From NCBI GenBank assembly GCA_020310875.1, contig CM035439.1:141365139-141429138 (forward strand): 64,000 nucleotides of DNA, written 5' to 3'. This document shows, piece after piece, positions 56,796 to 64,000 of this stretch. Every line of letters starts with the position of its first letter. Positions within the stretch are counted from its first letter, which is position 1. The notes below the pieces were generated by a model. The model saw nothing but the letters and a program-made list of their open reading frames with translations. It was not told the DNA's origin and made no database searches. A program made the translations under genes and the position numbers. This stretch comes from Ceratopteris richardii. Lineage: Eukaryota; Streptophyta; Polypodiopsida; Polypodiales; Pteridaceae.

Positions 56796-59700
56796 ATGGG
56801 AGACCAACATGCACAAATAGAGAAGCTTGATAAGACCAATTATCAGGCATGGAAGTTTAGAATCACAGCATACTTGCAAGGTAGAGGCTTGTATGGTTTG
56901 ATTGACGGCACAGATATCAAACCCACATTACCAGAGGACCCAAATCAGCAACAATTGAGGGAGTTTAGACTTTGGAATGAGAGAGACAAAAGGGTTATAT
57001 TCATTTTATCACAAAATATTCAAGATTCAATGGTAGGACACATACAAGATCTAGACACAAGTAGAGATGTTTGGCTTGCATTGGAAAGGTTGTATGCTAC
57101 AGGTACAAGAGCAAGGAAGATTCAACTCAAAAAGAAAGATTACATATTGAAAGTTAAAGAGATTGAGTTGAATAACATAAAGAAAGATACAAGGACATCG
57201 GTCAATGATTACATATTGAAAGTTAAAGAGATTGCAGATCAACTAGGATCAATTCAAGCTCATGTGGAGGACGACGACTTGGTTGCACATACTCTCAACG
57301 GACTCAAAGGTGATGAGAGATGGAAACCCTTCATTACTTCAGTTTATGTCAGAGGAGAATTACCAGATTTTGATCAACTTATTGCCCTCATGGTCACGGA
57401 GGAGATGAATCTAAATGGTTCTACTTCAAATCAAAAAGGATCTCAAGGACAAGCTCTTTATGTAGGATCATCAAGAGGTGGAAACAGAGGTGGAAGAGGT
57501 TCAAATAGAGGTCGAGGAAGAAGGATCGATGATCAAAGGACTTCAAGTGGCTTCTTCAACACAAGAGGAAGAGGAAGATCAAGCGCTAGAGGTACGAGAG
57601 GCTACTACAACTACAACCAAAGACAAAGGAGTGAAGATAATAAGAACAATTGCTATATATGTGGAAGGTATGGACACTATGCCAAAGATTGTTATCAAAA
57701 TGAAAATAATCAAGGTGGTAATCGAAGAGGAGGCTATTCAAGAAGAGGTAAACAACAAGGAAATTATGCAGTTGAAGGTAAAAGTGATGATTATGATTCT
57801 CTTCTTATGATGAATGTAGAAACTAAGATGAATTCCAATAGTGATGTATGGTATGTAGATAGTGGTTGTTCTAATCACATGTCTCATGATGCTTCATGGT
57901 TTTCTAATATGCATAATCCGTCATGTAAAGGTCATGTTGAAACAGGAGATGATACAACACATAAGATTATGCAGGTTGGAGATGTTGTTATGCAGGATAA
58001 GAGCAAGAAAAATTGCTTGAAGGATGTACTTTATGTGCCAACGATCACTAAGAATTTGATGTCGGTTGGTCAAATGGTAGAAAAAGGTCTACAAGTGAGA
58101 TTTAATCATGCAGGTTGCTTCATTGAGGATCCAAAGCAAAGGAGGTTAATTGCTAGAGGTCAAAAACAAGGTAGATTGTTTACATTCAAGGTAAACCCAA
58201 ATCATACAAACTATTTCTCTTATGGTATGCATCGAATAGCAGAGCTTGATCTATGGCACAAAAGGATTGGACACATGAATGTACACAGGTTAAAGGAGCT
58301 ATCAAAGAAGAGGATTGTTGAAGGATTACCTGATCTTACTAAGCAACATATGGTGCATCTTTGTGAAGCATGTCAAATGGGTAAGCAGAGTAGACAACCT
58401 TTCAAGCATTCAAGTTATGTAAGTGATGGTTTGCTAGATCTCATACACACAGATGTGTGGGGACCTACTAAAGAGGCATCCTTGATTGGTAATAAGTACT
58501 ATGTATCATTCATTGATGATCATAGTAGAATGACATTTGTGTATTTCATTAAACATAAGAGTGAGGTCTTTGATTGTTTCAAGAAGTTCAAATCATATGT
58601 CGAAAAGCAAACAGGAAGGTATATTAAGAAGCTAAGGTCTGATGGAGGGGGAGAGTATTTCTCTCAAGTTTTTACTGATTTTTTGTATGATGAAGGTATC
58701 AAAAGAGAAGTTACATGCAGGTATACTCCACAACAAAATGGAGTCGCAGAAAGAAGAAACAGAATCATAGCAGAAGCATCTAGAAGTATGCTTAATGATA
58801 TGTGTTTGCCTAATTATTTTTGGGCTGAAGCTGTTAGCACAAGTGTTTACATTATGAATAGAGTTCCGACTGCTGGAGTTCATCATTTGACACCATATGA
58901 GGTATGGCATGGAAGGAAACCAAGTGTAAGTCATTTGAAAGTATTTGGTTGTGTATGTTATGTACATGTACCTAATGAGGTGAGATCTAAACTTGATGCA
59001 AAATCAGAAAAATGTATATTTATTGGTTATGCAGATACTCAAAGAGGATATAGATGCTATAATCCTCATACCAATAAGGTTGTTGTGTCAAGAGATGTAA
59101 ACTTTGATGAATCACTTTCATGGTATGCAGATAAGAATTGTTTGCAGGTCATGGATGAAAATGAAGAAGGTGTGGTTGAAGGAGATGAATGCATAGTTCA
59201 GCCATCAGGAAGTTTAAATGATGAAAGGAGTGGTCTAGATGAAGAAAGAGGATCACCTTTCAATGGAAGATTAAGGCAAGAGTCACCTCCAAGTGTTAAA
59301 AGTAAAGGTAAACTCAAACTTGTTGAAGTTAATGATGAAGGAGAGGAAATTAGTGATGTATGTGAGTATGGAGAATCATCAAAGGTTCCTAATAAGAAAG
59401 GAAGAGCATCTACATTGGAGGTAAGAAGAACTTCAAGAGTAAGTAAGCAACCTCAAAGGTATACTTATGAATCTTTCATGAATACTCATTATGCTTTTAT
59501 GACAAAAGTTGAGCAGGAAAATGAACCCACATGTTATGATGAGGCCAAAGGAGATGAAAAGTGGGAGAAAGCAATAAGAGAAGAAATGGAAGCACTTCAG
59601 GATAACAAGACTTGGAATTTAGTTCCAAGTACACCAAAGCAAAAGGTAATTGGTTGCAAGTGGGTTTTTAAGATTAAAAGAAATAGTGATGGTAGTGTGT

Positions 59701-61058
59701 CTAGATATAAGGCTAGACTTGTAGCAAAAGGATATAATCAAACTCAAGGTGTGGACTATGAGGAAACATTTAGTCCAGTAGCAAATATGGCAACGGTGAG
59801 AACTTTGTTGGCTTTAGCTGCAAGTAAAAGGTGGAATATATATCAACTCGATATAAAGAATGCCTTTCTTAATGGTGAGTTAAATGAAGAAGTGTATATG
59901 TCACAACCAGATGGTTATGTGGATGCAAAATATCCTAATCATGTATGCAGGTTAAAGAAGGCATTGTATGGTCTTAAGCAGGCACCAAGGGCATGGAATG
60001 CAAGGTTGGTAAAGTATCTTATGCTGCAAGGATACACAGCGAGTCATGCTGATCCTTCACTTTATGTAAAACATGTAGATGGCATGTGTGTCTATGTATG
60101 CATTTATGTGGATGACTTGTTGATTACAGGGAATGATGCAAAAGCAATTGATGAGATAAAAGGTAATTTGGGAAAGGAATTTAAAATTTCAGATCTTGGT
60201 TTGCTCAGATACTTTCTTGGGATTGAAATTGTGTATAGCGATGAAGGTATGTGGTTGATACAAAGAAAGTATATATGTGATATGCTGAAAAGGTTTGGTA
60301 TGCAGGAATGTAAATTTGTTTCTACTCCAATGGAATGTAATGTAAAGCTGAGTGCAAAGGAAGGTGATGAGTTGCATGATATGAATGTATATAGATCCAT
60401 GGTAGGATCTTTGATTTATGCAACAAAAACTAGACCTGATATATGTTATGCAGTGGGAGTATTGTCACAGTTTATGCATGAACCTAGAGTACCTCATATG
60501 CATGCAGCGAAAAGAGTGCTTAGGTATTTGAAAGGTACCATGAACGAAGGATTATTTTATAGTCATGATGTTGATCTAACTCTTAAAGTCTTTAGTGATG
60601 CAGATTGGGCTGGAAGCAAAGATGACAGAAGATCCACAAGTGGATATGTGGTAATAGCAGGAAACAAGACATTAACATGGAGTTCAAAGAAACAGCCTAT
60701 AGTTGCTTTATCTTCTACAGAGGCTGAGTATAGAGGTTTAGCATTGGCTACTACTGAGGTTATGTGGTTTAAAAAGTTGTTTCATGACTTGAATGTGCAG
60801 GTTGATGTACCACTGATATATGGGGATAACTTGAGCAGCATTCATATGACCTCAAATCCTATTTTTCATGCTAGAACAAAGCATATAGAGGTTCACTATC
60901 ATTATGTTCGAGAGAAGGCCATGAACAATGAAGTGCAGGTTTCTTTTGTTGGAACAAAGGATCAAGTTGCAGATATCTTCACCAAATCCTTGGATGGACC
61001 AAAGCTTCAAAGATTCAACTATATTCTTGGCATGAAGGAAATACCCTTTGAAACTTGA
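56796..61058 (+). CDS. Copia C gag-pol polyprotein (1,420 aa, intact)
   Basis: Start ATG 56796 (MGDQHAQIEKLDKTNYQAW), the usual beginning of this gag type. Gag of the UBN2 class to ~residue 215; Arg/Gly-rich stretch; zinc knuckle CYICGRYGHYAKDC (~286); protease W-Y-V-D-S-G-C (Asp ~355); gag-pre-integrase (LWHKRIGHMN); integrase with Asp ~553, Asp ~616, Glu ~652 (35-residue spacing); reverse transcriptase YVDDLLITG (~1104); RNase H (SDADWAGSKDDRRSTSGY ~1266; STEAEYRGLA; ARTKHIEVHYHYVRE). All catalytic residues are present and the frame has no break. Gag holds an internal duplication of DYILKVKEIE (57135-57167 and 57204-57233). The length is normal for plant copia. It ends 9 bp before the 3' LTR. 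Confidence 0.97.
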   Translation: MGDQHAQIEKLDKTNYQAWKFRITAYLQGRGLYGLIDGTDIKPTLPEDPNQQQLREFRLWNERDKRVIFILSQNIQDSMVGHIQDLDTSRDVWLALERLYATGTRARKIQLKKKDYILKVKEIELNNIKKDTRTSVNDYILKVKEIADQLGSIQAHVEDDDLVAHTLNGLKGDERWKPFITSVYVRGELPDFDQLIALMVTEEMNLNGSTSNQKGSQGQALYVGSSRGGNRGGRGSNRGRGRRIDDQRTSSGFFNTRGRGRSSARGTRGYYNYNQRQRSEDNKNNCYICGRYGHYAKDCYQNENNQGGNRRGGYSRRGKQQGNYAVEGKSDDYDSLLMMNVETKMNSNSDVWYVDSGCSNHMSHDASWFSNMHNPSCKGHVETGDDTTHKIMQVGDVVMQDKSKKNCLKDVLYVPTITKNLMSVGQMVEKGLQVRFNHAGCFIEDPKQRRLIARGQKQGRLFTFKVNPNHTNYFSYGMHRIAELDLWHKRIGHMNVHRLKELSKKRIVEGLPDLTKQHMVHLCEACQMGKQSRQPFKHSSYVSDGLLDLIHTDVWGPTKEASLIGNKYYVSFIDDHSRMTFVYFIKHKSEVFDCFKKFKSYVEKQTGRYIKKLRSDGGGEYFSQVFTDFLYDEGIKREVTCRYTPQQNGVAERRNRIIAEASRSMLNDMCLPNYFWAEAVSTSVYIMNRVPTAGVHHLTPYEVWHGRKPSVSHLKVFGCVCYVHVPNEVRSKLDAKSEKCIFIGYADTQRGYRCYNPHTNKVVVSRDVNFDESLSWYADKNCLQVMDENEEGVVEGDECIVQPSGSLNDERSGLDEERGSPFNGRLRQESPPSVKSKGKLKLVEVNDEGEEISDVCEYGESSKVPNKKGRASTLEVRRTSRVSKQPQRYTYESFMNTHYAFMTKVEQENEPTCYDEAKGDEKWEKAIREEMEALQDNKTWNLVPSTPKQKVIGCKWVFKIKRNSDGSVSRYKARLVAKGYNQTQGVDYEETFSPVANMATVRTLLALAASKRWNIYQLDIKNAFLNGELNEEVYMSQPDGYVDAKYPNHVCRLKKALYGLKQAPRAWNARLVKYLMLQGYTASHADPSLYVKHVDGMCVYVCIYVDDLLITGNDAKAIDEIKGNLGKEFKISDLGLLRYFLGIEIVYSDEGMWLIQRKYICDMLKRFGMQECKFVSTPMECNVKLSAKEGDELHDMNVYRSMVGSLIYATKTRPDICYAVGVLSQFMHEPRVPHMHAAKRVLRYLKGTMNEGLFYSHDVDLTLKVFSDADWAGSKDDRRSTSGYVVIAGNKTLTWSSKKQPIVALSSTEAEYRGLALATTEVMWFKKLFHDLNVQVDVPLIYGDNLSSIHMTSNPIFHARTKHIEVHYHYVREKAMNNEVQVSFVGTKDQVADIFTKSLDGPKLQRFNYILGMKEIPFET

Positions 61059-61067
61059 GGGGGAGAA
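61054..61067 (+). other. Copia C polypurine tract
   Basis: CTTGAGGGGGAGAA directly before the 3' LTR, overlapping the gag-pol stop codon. Confidence 0.9.
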
Positions 61068-62094
61068 TGTTGCGAACATTTGTTTTATGTAGGGTACAAG
61101 TTTCAAATTATGTAAATACCTTTGGGAAGTCTTCAAATACTTCAAGAAGGCTCATATTATTCATAAAATTTAGCAAAAATACCACGTGAGTTCTAGAACA
61201 TGGTGAGTCAAATTAGTGAGTCACAAGGGAGCTTCAGTGGTGTCCTAGTGGAAGGTCGATGTGGCTAGTTCTCAAAGTCCATCAATACTTTGCTTATTTG
61301 AGCACTTGAGTCATGTAATACCTCCATCCAAGTGTCTACCACGAATTTAGATGTATTAGGAAGGTTTTAGATTAGTTTCCCATGCTATAAAAAGAGGAGA
61401 AAAGTCGTGATCTTGTGGGATGTCCAAGAGAGTATCTCTATGCTACTCTAGTTTTTGTATGCAGAGCTTGCAGAGCTTGTATCTCCCTCATTATATATCC
61501 AAATTACATGTTTGATAGCTCATTTGAAAGCTGTTCTTCTTTACTTTCATAGTACCAATTTTCATAATCATTGGATTTGTGAGCTGAGAGCAACACTCTC
61601 TGCAAGTAGTGTGTGTTCTCTGTTTTTTATCCCTGCTGAAGGTCTCCATTAAACATCCAACTTGCAAAGGTCATATCTCCTTGTGTATGTATCCAAATCA
61701 TGTGTTCTTTGGCTTGTTAGAAAGCTCTCCAAGTCTATTTGTATTCTGGAAATTTTCAGATTCATTGGAGTTGTGAATTAAGAGCAGTAGTCTCTGCAAG
61801 TGATGTATGTCCTCAGGTTCATCTCTGTTTCAAGGTCTCCATTAAAGCTGCATATTGCAGAGGTCATAGCTCATTGAGTATTTATCCAAATTGAGTGTTC
61901 TTTGGCTCATTGGAAAGCTCGTGGTCTCTAGTATATGTGGTTAAAACAGTTTTAAAAACGTTTGAGTGAGTAGAGAGTAGTAAGCTCTGCAAGCATGACT
62001 GGTTTTCTATGATGAAGTTTGTGAGAAGGTCAACTTGTTCCTAGGGGGTTCCACCTACTTCCTGCTATACTTTGGAGGTCAATAAACTCCAACA
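61068..62094 (+). repeat. Copia C 3' LTR
   Basis: 1,027-bp partner of the 5' LTR, same length with no indels seen, substitutions only. Confidence 0.95.
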
Positions 62095-62099
62095 GAGAC

Positions 62100-64000
62100 A
62101 ACAGCCACCCCCATAACCACCACTGAAATCTCCGCCGAAACCTTCGTTCAGACATCACCCATCTCACCCCAGCATCCTCCATCACCACCTTCTCCACCCC
62201 CACCACCACCTCCCACCTTGGAAGAAATGACAATCATCACCTCTACCTTCACTTACAACCCATCCTTATTCAAATCATTCTCATTTCGAGAACCCACCTC
62301 ACGAGACACCCTCTTCTCCTTCGTAACCAATCCCTTGTACACTTCGTCCCGTCTATCCTCTGAACCCATGACTGGCCATCCAATAATTCCAAGTGTAGTT
62401 GGAAACCCAGCACCCACAGAAGGCACCCTGTGTTTCCCGACCTATCCTCGAATACGGGTACCTCCATTCCATGACCCTCACTTCCCATCTGGCCCCTACA
62501 CCTCTTTCAACCTGACCACGCCACCCCAACACCCGTCCGTTGTGGAGCAGTTCATCCGCTCTCCAATGTTTCCGAGGCACATTTCTCTGATGTTCGCAAC
62601 GACATCAATTTACACGAACACCACACTCACTTCACCTACCATACCCACCTACATGGTAGCCCCTGCACACACCACCTTGTCTGACCCAATGGACATTTCA
62701 CCAACCACAGCACCTCTCCCCACGATTCCACCATCTTCCCCTCCCTTGCCCCCCACCTCACCACTCACATCATTGGCACACACAGCATTCACTACCCCCC
62801 TACCCAATCCCATCTCCCCTGCATTTCAAACTTTTCCCCTTGCATCTCATAATGTAAATAGCACGTTCAACACATTACTTCAGTGTGCACATCAGCTACA
62901 ACAAGACTACCATCAATTGGAAGAACGCACTGCTGCCCTCCAGGCAGAATCTCAACGTCTGCAAGCTAGAGTCACCACTCTTGAAGCTGACTACCAGACG
63001 CTCCTAACCGAGCATACCACACTACAGCAGGCTCACTCCGAATTGGAATCAAAGACATCAACTGTAGATGACCAAGCAGTCAAGGAATTAGAAACAGTGC
63101 TTCAAGTGCAAATGATCTCTAACGCTACACTCAGACGCAACATTGGGCTATTAAGGAAGCATATGGCCGCAACACTAGAAGAGAACAAACGACTTCAACA
63201 ACAAAACCAAGACAACTTTGAAGCGGCTATGGAAGGAACCGTAGGAGCAACCATTAGCCCTACCAGATATAGAGCAGTTCCATCAGAAGACATTCGCATC
63301 TTACTTGAGGAGCATGCAAATTTCTTGGAGTCATATGAAAAACTAGAGACTGAATGTGCAGATCTAAAGAAACAGATAGCCAGTGTTCCCACCGCTCAAC
63401 CGGAGCCGGTAATCTTGCAACACTCTACAGAAGAAATGGAGACCCTCCGGAAACAGGTGGCAGAACTCCAAGCACGCCTCTTACCATATGAATGGCCACC
63501 CTCGCCCATTGAAGAACCAGAACCTGAAACAGTAGTGGAAATCCCCGTTGATGACAGCTATGAAGAGCCATACGAGCCTATGCCGACGCCTGGTGGTCGA
63601 ACTACAGAAGAAGGACAAGACACGTTAGAAATTCAAGTTCCAGATTGGGTCAAAAGGGTCGAGAAAGTGGGTAAGACACATGATGATCGTGTGGCCGTGC
63701 AAATGCAATCTCTCACAAATCTAGAAGAAACTGTCCTTCGGTCTTCCTACTTTCAAAATTTATCCCATCAACGGTTAATCACAACATCAGAATCGCAATA
63801 CATGCCTTATTTTGTCTTACTACATGATTATAATGCAGAAGTCAAAAGACACACAGGGAAGGAGCCCACGTTCGCCACTCAATTTGAGATAGGAGATTTA
63901 CCGACAGATGCACGTGCTGGCTCGATCTTCCAACCTAATTGGCGTGCACGTCTACTCACCGATTACCCAGAGATGATGAGTACCTGGGCAACCATGCCAC
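62100..64000 (+). CDS. G3 ORF3, C-terminal part (continues past window)
   Basis: If copia C and one GAGAC copy are removed, the reading frame of 53848-55520 continues without a stop from 62100 to the right edge, 633 further codons, giving at least ~1,190 codons in total. This part has a Pro/Thr/Ser-rich region (62130-62830, with PPSPPSPPPPPPP) and then long coiled coils with regular Leu heptads (QLEERTAALQAESQRLQARV, 62911-62970; further blocks 63070-63220, 63300-63390 and 63430-63480), followed by EIQVPDWVKRVEKVG and an aromatic-rich tail (YMPYFVLLHDYNAEVKRH). G2 has coiled coil and an aromatic-rich tail in the corresponding place. An open frame of this length, in frame on both sides of an insertion, argues that it was under coding selection until recently. 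Function unknown. Confidence 0.8.

Larger units (their letters stand above)
55521..62094 (+). mobile_element. Ty1/copia element C, complete and apparently intact, inserted in G3 ORF3
   Basis: 6,574 bp with two 1,027-bp LTRs (TGTTGCGAAC...CTCCAACA), initiator-Met primer site, polypurine tract, one uninterrupted 1,420-codon gag-pol and a perfect GAGAC duplication. The LTRs differ at about a dozen positions by eye (~1.2%). Nothing visible prevents it from being autonomous. It inserted in the same orientation as G3. Confidence 0.97.

Overview
The window is a stack of plant LTR retrotransposons, and I see no convincing host gene in it. The organism is a land plant. Evidence: plant-type Ty1/copia elements with initiator-Met tRNA primer sites, Ty3/gypsy elements with an Asp-tRNA primer site (TGGCGCCGTTGCCGGGGA), nested insertions with 5-bp target duplications, and decay dominated by CAG-to-TAG and CpG-to-TpG/CpA changes, as expected from heavy DNA methylation. 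The exact lineage cannot be read from the sequence; a large, repeat-rich genome is likely.

Layout. G1 is a Ty3/gypsy element on the minus strand, cut by the left edge. It has an intact gag-protease frame (3666-8132), a pol frame open to the edge, a leader carrying a ~1-kb ATCGCGAT-rich tandem array (8400-9413), and a 5' LTR/primer-site region near 14.8-15.6 kb. Its leader is split by copia element A (9667-14764, minus). About 3 kb of unrecognised AT-rich DNA follows (15.6-18.6 kb). Copia D (18626-22318, plus) is a heavily mutated relative of A, cut off inside its reverse transcriptase by the 3' LTR of G2. G2 (22319 to ~41345, minus) is a decayed Ty3/gypsy element lacking its 5' end; its ORF3 is split by copia B (25455-32129, minus). 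G3 (5' LTR ending at 42256, running off the right edge, plus) is the best Ty3/gypsy copy: leader with a 23-monomer ATCGCGAT array, gag, pol, a second protease domain, and a very long ORF3. ORF3 is split by a young, apparently intact copia element C (55521-62094, plus).

How the parts fit. G1, G2 and G3 belong to one broad lineage: LTR, Asp-tRNA primer site, repeat-bearing leader (G1 and G3), gag with several zinc knuckles, protease 1, reverse transcriptase, RNase H and integrase. In G2 and G3, where the 3' part is visible, this is followed by a second retropepsin-like domain with repeated W-x-P-K motifs and then a separate sense-strand ORF3 of at least ~1,190 codons, preceded by a plausible splice acceptor. 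The double protease plus giant ORF3 is the feature most likely to be undescribed. The copia elements are conventional gag-pol units and act here as insertional mutagens; their target duplications date them as younger than their hosts. Domain calls, alignments and mismatch counts were made by eye.
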